A DNA stretch of 64,000 bases from Deltaproteobacteria bacterium (GTDB lineage: Bacteria; Myxococcota; Kuafuiibacteriia; Kuafuiibacteriales; Kuafuiibacteriaceae). Every line of letters starts with the position of its first letter. Positions within the stretch are counted from its first letter, which is position 1. The notes beneath the pieces were generated by a model that was not told the origin of the DNA, did not search any database, and saw only the letters and a program-made list of their open reading frames with translations. The stretch is taken from the NCBI GenBank assembly GCA_020632995.1, contig JACKEN010000001.1:1024001-1088000 (forward strand), given 5' to 3'. A program made the position numbers and the translations under genes. This document shows, one piece after another, positions 34,284-42,678 of this stretch.

Positions 34284-35120
34284 ATGGCACTCCTTCTGCT
34301 GGAAGTCGCGGCGGTCTTCTACGCCGTGGTCGCGATCCTCGGGCTCCTGCAGCTCAAGTGGCCTCGCAGCTCGGGCGACCGGATGGTCCTCGTAGGCCTC
34401 GCCCTCGCGGTGGTGGCCCACGCCCTCGCGATCGGCGGGCGCACGGTGGAGCTGGGCAACTTCCCCCTCGTGAACCTGCACGACGGGCTGTCCTTGTTCG
34501 GCTTCATCGCCGCGATGATCGCGATCGGCATCGCGTGGCGGAGCGGGGTGCCGCAGGCGGCCGCGTTCGCCGCGGTGCTGGTGACGCTGATGGTGGCGAT
34601 CTCGGTGTGGGCGGAGCCCTTCCAGGGAGTGCCGGTCCACCTGCGCAGCCCGTGGCTGCCGGTCCACATCGCCTTCGCGTTCCTGGGTGAGGCGGCGTTC
34701 GCGGTGGCGGGGATCGTGGCCATCGTCTACCTGATCCAGGAGCGGCGCCTGAAGCAGAAGAAGAAGCGGCTCCCCAAGGTGGGCACCGGCTTGAACAAGC
34801 TCCCCGCGCTGGAGATCCTCGACAACGTGGGCGTGCGCCTCGTGCAGCTCGGCTTCCCATTCATGGCGATCGGGCTGGGCGCGGGCGCGGTCTATTCGAA
34901 GGAGGTCACCGGGGCCTACTGGCACTGGGGCCTCCTCAACACGGTCAGCGTGTTGGTGTGGGTCCTGTTCGCGCTGCAGCTGCACTTCCGGATCACCATC
35001 GGCTGGCGGGGGCGCAAGGCCGCCGTCCTGACCCTGGTGGGGGTGGTGGCGACGCTGGTGGCGCTGTTGGGCATGACCCTGGCCGGGGTGGGTCCGCACG
35101 GGGTGGGAGGGATGTCATGA
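34284..35120 (+). CDS. CcsA/HemX-family cytochrome c assembly membrane protein
   Basis: The 278-residue product has about eight hydrophobic spans and fits the CytC_asm family: VNLHDGLSLFGFIAAM, then PWLPVHIAFAFLGEAAFAVAGIVAIVYLIQERRLK, and later spans around EVTGAYWHWGLLNTVSVLVWVLFALQ. HemX-type members precede hemA in many bacteria and influence HemA level or heme export; CcsA members deliver heme to apocytochrome c. The full CcsA tryptophan-rich WWD motif is not obvious, so the HemX type is more likely. The stop overlaps hemA by 4 bases (ATGA). Confidence 0.85.
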   Translation: MALLLLEVAAVFYAVVAILGLLQLKWPRSSGDRMVLVGLALAVVAHALAIGGRTVELGNFPLVNLHDGLSLFGFIAAMIAIGIAWRSGVPQAAAFAAVLVTLMVAISVWAEPFQGVPVHLRSPWLPVHIAFAFLGEAAFAVAGIVAIVYLIQERRLKQKKKRLPKVGTGLNKLPALEILDNVGVRLVQLGFPFMAIGLGAGAVYSKEVTGAYWHWGLLNTVSVLVWVLFALQLHFRITIGWRGRKAAVLTLVGVVATLVALLGMTLAGVGPHGVGGMS

Positions 35121-36481
35121 GGCTGGCCGCCATCGGGCTCTCCCACCGCACCGCCTCGATCGAGGTGCGGGAGCGGTTCGCGCACCAGACCGCCGACCTG
35201 TGCGCGGCCCTGGATCAGCTGAAGGCGCTGGAGCTGGTCGAGGAGGCGTGCATCGTCTCCACCTGCAACCGGGTGGAGTTCTACGTCGCAGGGCACGCCG
35301 AGCCCACGGCGCTGGTGCGCGCCCTCCGCGGTCACCTGCTCGGGCTCGCCGGCCTGCCGCCGGAGGAGCTCGATCCCCACCTGTACGTGCACGAAGGGGA
35401 GCAGGGGCTGCGGCACCTGTTCCGGGTGGCCTCCTCGCTGGACTCCATGGTGCTGGGCGAGCCCCAGATCCTGGGCCAGGTGAAGGAGGCGTTCCGGGTC
35501 GCGAGCGAGCACGGCGCGGTGCGGGCGGATCTGACCCGCGCCTTCCAGAAGGCCTTCAGCGTGGCCAAGCGGGTGCGCACCGAGACCGGCATCGCCGAGA
35601 ACGCGGTGTCCATGAGCTTCGCCGCGGTCGAGCTCGGGCGGGAGATCTTCAACAGCCTCGACGGCAAGGAGGTGCTCCTGGTGGGGGCCGGCAAGATGGC
35701 TGGCCTCGCCGCGAAGCACCTGATGTCCTACGGCGTGAGCCAGGTGCGGGTGACGAGCCGGACCCTCGCGTCGGCCGAGAAGCTGGCGAACGAGGTGGGC
35801 GGCATCCCGTCCGCGATCACCGACCTGCCGATGCTCCTGCAGAACGCGGACATCGTCATCTCCTCCACCGCGGCCCCTGGCTACGTGGTGACGAAGGAGC
35901 TGATGAGCAAGGTGGTGCGGGCGCGGCGCTACCGCCCGATCCTCTTCGTCGACATCGCGGTGCCCAGGGACGTGGACCCGCGGGTGGCCGACCTCGACAA
36001 CTGCTTCGTCTACGACGTGGACGACATGGAGAAGGTCCTGGAGCTGAACCGCGAGGCCCGGGCGCGGGAGGCCCAGGCAGCGGAGCAGCTGGTGGTCGAC
36101 GAGCTGTCCGCGTACCTGCGGTGGCTGAAGAGCCAGCAGGTGGTCCCGGTGATCAAGGCGCTGCGCGAGCAGGCGATGCGGGTGGCGGGGGCCGAGGTCG
36201 AGCGCACCCTGGCCAACGTGAAGGACGGCGACAAGAAGACGTCCCAGTCCATCAAGGCGATGGCCAACGCCATCGTGAACAAGATGCTCCACCCGGTCCT
36301 CACCCGCCTCAAGGAGGAGGGGGCCCAGGGCGATCCGCAGATCATGGTGGACGTCCTGGTGCAGCTGTTCGCCCTCGATCTCGAGGCGGCGGCGGAGGAG
36401 GCCCCGGCGAAGCCGGCTGAGGGCAAGACCGAAGACCCCGGCAACGTGGTGCCCTTGCGGGCCCCCGGCGCGGGCGAGTAG
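35117..36481 (+). CDS. hemA: Glutamyl-tRNA reductase
   Basis: Reduces glutamyl-tRNA to glutamate-1-semialdehyde with NADPH, the committed step of C5-pathway heme synthesis. The 454-residue product has the catalytic VSTCNRVEFY (Cys50), SLDSMVLGEPQILGQVKEAF, and the NADPH-binding VLLVGAGKMAGLAAKHL, followed by the C-terminal dimerisation helix. The ATG at 35117 overlaps the previous stop and matches the family start MRLAAIGLSHRTA, so the longer upstream frame is rejected. The protein ends in an acidic Ala/Pro-rich tail of about 35 residues. hemC starts 12 bases later. Confidence 0.96.
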   Translation: MRLAAIGLSHRTASIEVRERFAHQTADLCAALDQLKALELVEEACIVSTCNRVEFYVAGHAEPTALVRALRGHLLGLAGLPPEELDPHLYVHEGEQGLRHLFRVASSLDSMVLGEPQILGQVKEAFRVASEHGAVRADLTRAFQKAFSVAKRVRTETGIAENAVSMSFAAVELGREIFNSLDGKEVLLVGAGKMAGLAAKHLMSYGVSQVRVTSRTLASAEKLANEVGGIPSAITDLPMLLQNADIVISSTAAPGYVVTKELMSKVVRARRYRPILFVDIAVPRDVDPRVADLDNCFVYDVDDMEKVLELNREARAREAQAAEQLVVDELSAYLRWLKSQQVVPVIKALREQAMRVAGAEVERTLANVKDGDKKTSQSIKAMANAIVNKMLHPVLTRLKEEGAQGDPQIMVDVLVQLFALDLEAAAEEAPAKPAEGKTEDPGNVVPLRAPGAGE

Positions 36482-36493
36482 AGCAGACAAGCC

Positions 36494-37438
36494 GTGAGCA
36501 CGACCGTCCGAATCGCGACCCGAAAGAGCCCGCTCGCCCTCTGGCAGGCCGAGCACGTGGCCGAGCGCCTGCAGGCCCTCGAGCCGGGGCTCCAGGCCGA
36601 GCTGGTGAAGCTCACCACCCAGGGTGACAAGATCCTGGACCAGGCCCTGAGCAAGGTGGGGGGCAAGGATCTCTTCGTGAAGGAGATCGAGATGGCCCTC
36701 CTGGACGGTCGGGCGGAGGTGGCGGTGCACTCCCTCAAGGACGTGCCCACCGACCTGCCGGCGGGCCTGTCCATCCGCGCCTTCCCGCCGCGCGAGGACC
36801 CGCGCGACGCGCTGGTCTCGCTGAAGGGCTACACGATGGCGGACCTGCCGAAGGGCGCGAAGGTCGGGACCTCCTCCCTCCGCCGGGCCGCGCAGCTGTT
36901 GCGGCGGCGCCCCGACGTGCAGATCGTGCCCATCCGCGGCAACGTGCAGACCCGCTTGCGCAAGCTCGAGGAGGAGGGGATGGACGCAACCCTGCTTGCG
37001 TACGCCGGCCTCCTTCGGCTCGAGATGGCCGACGTGGCGACCGAGGTCCTGGACCCGTCGGTCTCGCTCCCGGCGATCGGCCAGGGGATCCTGGCGGTGG
37101 AGACGAAGGACGAGGACGAGGCGACCAACCGCCGGGTGTCGGCCCTCGACGACGCCGGTGCGCGGGCCGCGGCGCTGATGGAGCGGGCCTTCCTGCGCAA
37201 GCTCCAGGGCGGCTGCCAGGTGCCGATCGCCGGCCACGCCACCGTGGACGGAGACCGGATCCAGATGCGCGGCCTCGTGGCGGCCCTGGATGGGAGCCTG
37301 GTCTACGAGGACGAGGCGGCGGGGCCGGTGGGCGACGCGGTGGCGCTCGGGACGGCCCTGGCCGACCGGCTCCTGGCCGCTGGCGCCAACAGGATCCTGG
37401 ACGCGCTCAAGGCCGAGGCGGGCGGCCCCCAGGCGTGA
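36494..37438 (+). CDS. hemC: Porphobilinogen deaminase (hydroxymethylbilane synthase)
   Basis: Links four porphobilinogens into hydroxymethylbilane. The 314-residue product has the family N-terminus VRIATRKSPLALWQAEHV, the loop HSLKDVPTDLP (catalytic Asp in this segment), SSLRRAAQLLRRRPD, and the dipyrromethane-cofactor cysteine in LQGGCQVPIAGHA (Cys241). GTG start. Its stop overlaps the hemD GTG by 4 bases (GTGA), implying translational coupling within ccsA-hemA-hemC-hemD-hemB. Confidence 0.96.
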   Translation: MSTTVRIATRKSPLALWQAEHVAERLQALEPGLQAELVKLTTQGDKILDQALSKVGGKDLFVKEIEMALLDGRAEVAVHSLKDVPTDLPAGLSIRAFPPREDPRDALVSLKGYTMADLPKGAKVGTSSLRRAAQLLRRRPDVQIVPIRGNVQTRLRKLEEEGMDATLLAYAGLLRLEMADVATEVLDPSVSLPAIGQGILAVETKDEDEATNRRVSALDDAGARAAALMERAFLRKLQGGCQVPIAGHATVDGDRIQMRGLVAALDGSLVYEDEAAGPVGDAVALGTALADRLLAAGANRILDALKAEAGGPQA

Positions 37439-38238
37439 GGCTGGCCGGGCGGCGGGTGGTCGTCACCCGGGCCGCGACGCAGGCCGAGGGCCTGGCCGAG
37501 GCGCTCCGGGCGCTGGGCGCCGAGCCGATCTTCGTGCCCACCATCCGAGTGGCGGCCCCTGAAGATCCAGGTCCGCTGGAGGCGGCGGCCGATGCCATCG
37601 ACACCTATGACCTGGTCGCGGTGGGCTCGACGAACGCGGTGGACGCGCTGGTGGAGGCGCTGGCCGGGCGGGTGTGGTCCGGGCCGGTGGCCTGCGTAGG
37701 GAAGAAGACGGCGGAGTACATCCGGGGCTCTGCCTCGGTGCAGGCTGTCTTGCCGGGCCCGCTGTGGATCCCGGAGGTCTTCCGGGCCGAGGCGCTCGCG
37801 GTCGCCATCGCGGCGGGGTTCGAAGCGCAAGGTGGCTTGCGCGGGCGCCGGATCCTCTACCCGCAGGCCCGCGAGGGGCGCGACGTCCTGAAGGCGGCCC
37901 TGGAGGCGGCGGGGGCGCTGGTGACGGTGGTGGAGGCCTACCGGCTGGCCCCCGAGGCTGCGCCCGATGACCTGACGCTGGCCGAGCTGGGGGCGGTCGA
38001 CGCGGTCACCTTCCTGTCGGGCGAGACCCTGGCCGCGTGGTTCCAGGTCGTGCCCGCCCCAGTCGCGGAACAGGTGCTGGCGCGCGCGGTGGTGGCGGTG
38101 ATCGGGCCGGTGGCGGCGAAGCGGGCGGAGGCGCTCGGGGTCCGGGTGGACGTGGTGCCGTCCCAGGCCACGGTGGAGGGCCTGGTGGAGGCGCTCGCCC
38201 TCAGGCTCGGAGCACGGCCTCCAGAGACGCCTCGGTGA
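37435..38238 (+). CDS. hemD: Uroporphyrinogen-III synthase
   Basis: Cyclises hydroxymethylbilane with inversion of ring D. The 267-residue product shows the poorly conserved but recognisable two-domain HemD pattern: GRRVVVTRAATQAEGLAEAL at the N-terminus, YDLVAVGSTNAVDALVEAL, VACVGKKTAEYIR, RILYPQAREGRDVL, and DAVTFLSGETLAAWFQVV. Conservation within the family is weak, but position between hemC and hemB makes the call firm. GTG start coupled to the hemC stop. Confidence 0.92.
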   Translation: MRLAGRRVVVTRAATQAEGLAEALRALGAEPIFVPTIRVAAPEDPGPLEAAADAIDTYDLVAVGSTNAVDALVEALAGRVWSGPVACVGKKTAEYIRGSASVQAVLPGPLWIPEVFRAEALAVAIAAGFEAQGGLRGRRILYPQAREGRDVLKAALEAAGALVTVVEAYRLAPEAAPDDLTLAELGAVDAVTFLSGETLAAWFQVVPAPVAEQVLARAVVAVIGPVAAKRAEALGVRVDVVPSQATVEGLVEALALRLGARPPETPR

Positions 38239-38310
38239 GGATCCGGGCCGCGTTGGGGCTGGCGGTGGCCCGCCCTTGCGTCGCGCCACCCGGGCGCATA
38301 AGAGCGCTGC

Positions 38311-39269
<959 letters not shown>

Positions 39270-39285
<16 letters not shown>

Positions 39286-39467
39286 CGCCCGAGGCCCCCG
39301 AGCGCCTCACCTACAAGGTGGTGGAGCTGACCACGGTCACCGACGAGTCCCTGGAGGAGACCCTGAACCAGTGGACGGCCGAGGGGTGGTCCCTGGACGG
39401 GATCCACTTCGCGATGCGGGAGTCCAGCAAGCGCCCCGCGATGGCCTTCGTCGTCTTCACGCGCTGA
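39270..39467 (+). CDS. DUF4177-like small protein (65 aa)
   Basis: A GTG at 39270 inside the hemB 3' end (16-base overlap) opens a 65-residue frame: LTYKVVELTTVTDESLEETLNQWTAEGW, then LDGIHFAM and a terminal AFVVFTR strand. The pattern (a strand, a helix with the N-x-x-A-x-x-G-W turn, two strands) is that of DUF4177 proteins. Function unknown. It converges on the DUF3106 gene, whose stop is 2 bases away. Confidence 0.7.
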
Positions 39468-39468
39468 C

Positions 39469-39993
39469 TCAGCGCCCGTCGCGGCGCTGCCGGAAGCGGT
39501 CTCGGGCCTCCTGACGCTGCTCCGGGCTCATGCTCCGCCAGCGCCGGATCTTCTGCAGGATGGCCTGCCGCTTGGCCGGCGGGAGCTGGCGCAATCGCAA
39601 GGCAGCCTGCTTCAGCTCGGCCCTGCGCTCCGCGGGCAGGCGCCGGAACTCGTCCAGGTTGGCGCGGACCCGCGCTCGCGCGCGGGGCGACATGTCGCGG
39701 AAGCGCTGGTGGGCGGCGCGCAGCTCCGCCTGCTGCTCGGGGTTCATCTTCGAGAGCCGCTCGGCCGCCGCCTCGAGCTGGGCACGCTCCGCAGCCGGCA
39801 TCTTCTTGAGCCGCTCCAGCTTGCCCATCAGCGCCTCGCGTTGCTCGGGGGTCATGTTCTTCACGCGCTCCAGGGCCTCGGCGCTCGGGCGCTCCTGGGC
39901 CCACGCGGTCGACGAGGCGGCGAGCAGGCCGAGCCCGAAGGCGGCGCCCAGGAGGGTGCGACGGGGGAGGCGGAGGTCAGGGTTCATCGTCAT
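39469..39993 (-). CDS. DUF3106-family secreted protein
   Basis: The 174-residue product has a signal peptide (LPRRTLLGAAFGLGLLAASS, cleavage likely after AWA), then a highly basic, helical region with repeated xxMTPEQRE, MPAAERAQLE, MNPEQQAELRAA, LPAERRAELK and MSPEQRQEARDRF elements, the hallmark of DUF3106. A start at the second ATG (39987) is equally possible. It ends the ECF sigma operon, a context also known for DUF3106 in other proteobacteria. Probably periplasmic; function unknown. Confidence 0.85.
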   Translation of the reverse strand: MTMNPDLRLPRRTLLGAAFGLGLLAASSTAWAQERPSAEALERVKNMTPEQREALMGKLERLKKMPAAERAQLEAAAERLSKMNPEQQAELRAAHQRFRDMSPRARARVRANLDEFRRLPAERRAELKQAALRLRQLPPAKRQAILQKIRRWRSMSPEQRQEARDRFRQRRDGR

Positions 39994-40189
39994 CCTCCAG
40001 GATGGGCAGCAGCTCCAGGGCCTCCAGGTCCTGCAGCAGCTCCATGTTCTCGAGCAGGCTCAGGTAGCGAGCCAGCTCCAGGTCCGCGGGGGAGACCGCG
40101 CCGGTGCTGGTGCGGGTCCCCGGCTTCGGGGTCGGGTCGGGGGCGCCCAGCGCGAGGCGGAGGGCATGCAAGGCGGCCTGCGCGCTCAT
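39977..40189 (-). CDS. Small acidic protein of the ECF sigma operon (70 aa)
   Basis: The ATG at 40189 overlaps the stop of the anti-sigma candidate by 4 bases. The 70-residue product has an amphipathic N-terminus and then ADLELARYLSLLENMELLQD followed by LEALELLPILEDDDEP. That last section closely resembles the C-terminal tail of the preceding protein (LELAQDLELYENLDVVEVLD...). No membrane span. It appears to be a free-standing version of that tail. Function unknown. A longer frame upstream (to 40423) is a shadow. Confidence 0.75.
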   Translation of the reverse strand: MSAQAALHALRLALGAPDPTPKPGTRTSTGAVSPADLELARYLSLLENMELLQDLEALELLPILEDDDEP

Positions 40190-40659
40190 CCCTCCTCCTC
40201 CATGCTCTCGATCACCTCGAGGTCGTCCAGCACGTCCAGGACCTCCACCACGTCGAGGTTCTCGTACAGCTCGAGGTCTTGCGCGAGCTCGAGGGACTCG
40301 GCCTGGGCCATCAGCGCGACCGGGGGGGCCTCGGGACCCGCGGCGGGGCGCCACAGGGCGAACAGGAGCGCCACCGCGGCGGCGAGGGCGAGGCCCACGC
40401 CCGCCCGGGGCGCGGTCCACCACGCGCGCACCTGCGCCCAGAGGGAGGGCCGCGCCTCGGCGTCCACCGCGTCGAGGCGGGCGAAGAGGCCCCGCTCGAA
40501 CCCCGGGGTCGGCTCCACCGGGGGGAGCGCGTCCACCGCGCCCTGCACCGCCTCGTCCAGGGCGGCCTCCAGGGCCTCGCGCTGGTGCTCGGGCAGGGTC
40601 TCTGGGTCGGCCAGGAAGGCCAACAGGTCGTCTCGGCTGGGCGGCGGCTTCTGGGTCAT
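40186..40659 (-). CDS. Putative membrane anti-sigma factor
   Basis: The 157-residue product has a soluble N-terminal part (about 85 residues, DLLAFLADPETLPEHQREAL, FERGLFARLDAVDAEA), one membrane span (VGLALAAAVALLFALW, about 88-104) and an acidic, leucine-rich extracytoplasmic tail ending EVIESMEEEG. Position directly after and overlapping the ECF sigma gene (ATGA) is the classical anti-sigma place. No HxxxCxxC zinc motif is visible, so it is not a ZAS-type anti-sigma factor. The role is inferred from context and topology. Confidence 0.72.
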   Translation of the reverse strand: MTQKPPPSRDDLLAFLADPETLPEHQREALEAALDEAVQGAVDALPPVEPTPGFERGLFARLDAVDAEARPSLWAQVRAWWTAPRAGVGLALAAAVALLFALWRPAAGPEAPPVALMAQAESLELAQDLELYENLDVVEVLDVLDDLEVIESMEEEG

Positions 40660-41258
40660 GACGGCACCCCCTCGGGGCTCTCGGTGAGGGCCTGGGCGGC
40701 CTCTCTGCGCAAGGTGGTGAGGGCCCGGTGGATCAGCGACTTCACGGCGGAGACGCTGGTGGACAGGGCGTGGGCGATCTCCTCGTGGCTCAGGGCGTCC
40801 TGCCGGGCCATGAGGAAGGCGGCGCGCTGGTTCTCGGGCAGCGCGGCCAGGGCGCCGTGGATGCGCCCGGCCAGCTGGGCTCCGGCCAGGGCCCCCTCGG
40901 GGTTGGGGGCCGGGTTGGGGAGGGCCTCGCGGCTCCCGGGGGCGCCCTCGGCCTTGGCGTCCATCGACTCCAGGCGCTGCTGGTGCTCGGGGCGCCGGAG
41001 CTCGTTCAGGGCGACGTTGGTGGCCACCCGGTACAGCCAGGTGCGAAAGCGCGTGTCGGGGGTGTAGCTCTTGGTGGTGTACACCCGCAGGAAGACGTCC
41101 TGGGCGAGCTCCTCGGCCCGGGCCGGGTCCCGCACGTAGCGTCGCAGGTGGGCGAGCACGCCCCTCTTGTGCCGCTGGAACAGCATCTCGAACCGCCTCC
41201 GGTCCCGCGTCCTCACGAACTCCGCCATCAGGGCGGCATCCTCATCCGGTGCCAGCAC
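40656..41258 (-). CDS. ECF-type RNA polymerase sigma factor
   Basis: The 200-residue product has sigma region 2 (FEMLFQRHKRGVLAHLRRYVRDPARAEELAQDVFLRVYT, split: about 25-65, with the tryptophan of TWLYRVATN at about 87-96) and region 4 (LPENQRAAFLMARQDALSHEEIAHALSTS and VSAVKSLIHRALTTLR). It heads a four-gene operon with overlapping ends (ECF, anti-sigma, small acidic protein, DUF3106). A GTG at 41258 is the start; an alternative is ATG at the MAEF codon about 10 residues later. Directs RNA polymerase to a stress or envelope regulon that cannot be told here. Confidence 0.93.
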   Translation of the reverse strand: MLAPDEDAALMAEFVRTRDRRRFEMLFQRHKRGVLAHLRRYVRDPARAEELAQDVFLRVYTTKSYTPDTRFRTWLYRVATNVALNELRRPEHQQRLESMDAKAEGAPGSREALPNPAPNPEGALAGAQLAGRIHGALAALPENQRAAFLMARQDALSHEEIAHALSTSVSAVKSLIHRALTTLRREAAQALTESPEGVPS

Positions 41259-41343
41259 GGGTCCTCGCGAAGTTCAACCCGCGCCCGTGGGCCAGGTTGC
41301 GGTGCGGTGCGTGTTCCTCAGACGCGGTCACCGGGGTGCCTGT

Positions 41344-41952
41344 TCAAGCGTCTCGGGGTCCTCTGGGGAGGGCGGGCTCGGCCCCCAGCAGCAGCGTAGG
41401 CAGGTCGGGGTGGGGCTGGGCGATCAGCTCGGTGCGGATGATCCGCCCGGGCTCGAGCGCCTCGTGCACCACCTCTTTCGCCGCCTGGACCATGGGCAGG
41501 TCCCCGGTGAGGGTCATGACCCCCTTGCCGGACAGCCCGGCCCCGAGCCGGAGCTCCACCAGGGCCACCTCGGCCTCCTTCAGGGTGCGGTCGGCGGCCA
41601 ACAGGAGCGCGCACACGGTGGAGGTCTCGACGATGAGGAGGGACTCGCCGAAGCGGGGCTCGAGGGTCTGGGCGAGGGCGGCCCGCAGGGCAGGGGGCGG
41701 GTCCCGCAGGATCACCCGGTCCACCCGGTCGTCGTCCGCCACGCGGTCGGCCGCGTCCATCGCCTCCTCGATCTCCGCCACCGGTGCGGTGAGGAGGATG
41801 AAGTAGCGCCCCGGGCTCAGGGTGCGGGCGGCCACCAGGGTGGTGGCGGCGCGCTTCGCCATCTGGTCGAGCACCACCACCCCCCGGGCCACGGTGGCCA
41901 GCTCGTAGGCCGCCACCGCCTCGCCGCTGGCCTCGAGGGGGGTCGGGGTCAC
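41344..41952 (-). CDS. Bacterial microcompartment shell protein, trimeric tandem-BMC type (BMC-T)
   Basis: The 202-residue product contains two BMC folds: about 15-75 (ELATVARGVVVLDQMAKRAA, TLSPGRYFILLTAPVAEIEEAM) and about 105-180 (ESLLIVETSTVCALLLAADRTLKEAEV, GLSGKGVMTLTGDLPMVQAAKE). Trimers of such proteins tile the shell. It resembles, from memory, the first BMC-T of the Haliangium ochraceum locus (Hoch_5812). Its ATG overlaps the stop of the lipoprotein gene by 4 bases, placing it last in the BMC operon. Confidence 0.88.
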   Translation of the reverse strand: MTPTPLEASGEAVAAYELATVARGVVVLDQMAKRAATTLVAARTLSPGRYFILLTAPVAEIEEAMDAADRVADDDRVDRVILRDPPPALRAALAQTLEPRFGESLLIVETSTVCALLLAADRTLKEAEVALVELRLGAGLSGKGVMTLTGDLPMVQAAKEVVHEALEPGRIIRTELIAQPHPDLPTLLLGAEPALPRGPRDA

Positions 41953-42668
41953 CAGCGCTCCCCGGTGCCGGTCGGGCCGCCCTGGGGCGCGAGCACGAGG
42001 CCCTCCACCACCCGGTCGAAGTCCGCCCGATCCTGGTCGTCGAGCGCGTCGTCCCAGAGGGTCAGCCGCACGATGTGGCGGCGGGTCTGGCCCTCCTCGG
42101 TGCGGAACTCGGGCACGTCCGCCACCAGGCGGCGGACCACGCGGTGGGCCCCGCCCTCGGTGGTCTCGGTCTCCGCCACCCGGGCCTGGATCTCGCCGGA
42201 GAGGACCCGGCGCTGGATGTGGGCGAAGGCGGCGTCCCGGGCCGACGTGCTGGTGCCGGCCAGGCGCTTGAGGTCGATGCCCACGATCGCGTCGAGCGGG
42301 ATCCGGGCGTTGTTCTGCCCGAGGAGCTCCACCTCGAGGTCCATCCGGGCCACCGAGGAGGTGCGCGAGAGCAGGCGCAGGGTGGGGCGGTAGAAGACCA
42401 CGGTCTCGCTCACGTCGAGCAGGCCGTCGCCGTTCACGTCCAGCTGCTCCCGCACCCGGGCCGGGCGGAGCCCGGGCGGGATCTCCGCCATGTCCGCCGG
42501 GTCCACCGGCTTCCAGCGTGAGAGCAGGTCACCTTGCGTCAGGCGGGCGAGCACCCCGAAGCCGCGGTTCGAGTACACCTGATCGCGGCCGATCGAGCCC
42601 ACGTAGCGCGGGCTGGCGCAGCCCGCGAGGGCGGCGCAGGCAAGCAGGGTTGCGACGAGATACCTCAC
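41949..42668 (-). CDS. Lipoprotein with an EF-hand-like calcium-binding loop, inside the BMC operon
   Basis: From the GTG at 42668 the product has 239 residues with a lipoprotein signal (VRYLVATLLACAALAGCASP, lipidated Cys17). GGGGG lies 4 bases upstream of this GTG; GTG 42671 is also possible. An EF-hand loop is perfect in pattern: D77-V-N79-G-D81-G-L-L-D85-V-S-E88, so calcium binding is likely. The rest is soluble with a beta-rich look. It sits between the aldehyde dehydrogenase (10 bases) and BMC-T (overlap), so it is surely co-transcribed, although a secreted lipoprotein cannot enter a cytosolic compartment. The longer upstream frame is a shadow of the dehydrogenase. Confidence 0.8.
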   Translation of the reverse strand: MRYLVATLLACAALAGCASPRYVGSIGRDQVYSNRGFGVLARLTQGDLLSRWKPVDPADMAEIPPGLRPARVREQLDVNGDGLLDVSETVVFYRPTLRLLSRTSSVARMDLEVELLGQNNARIPLDAIVGIDLKRLAGTSTSARDAAFAHIQRRVLSGEIQARVAETETTEGGAHRVVRRLVADVPEFRTEEGQTRRHIVRLTLWDDALDDQDRADFDRVVEGLVLAPQGGPTGTGERW

Positions 42669-42678
42669 CACGCCCCCA

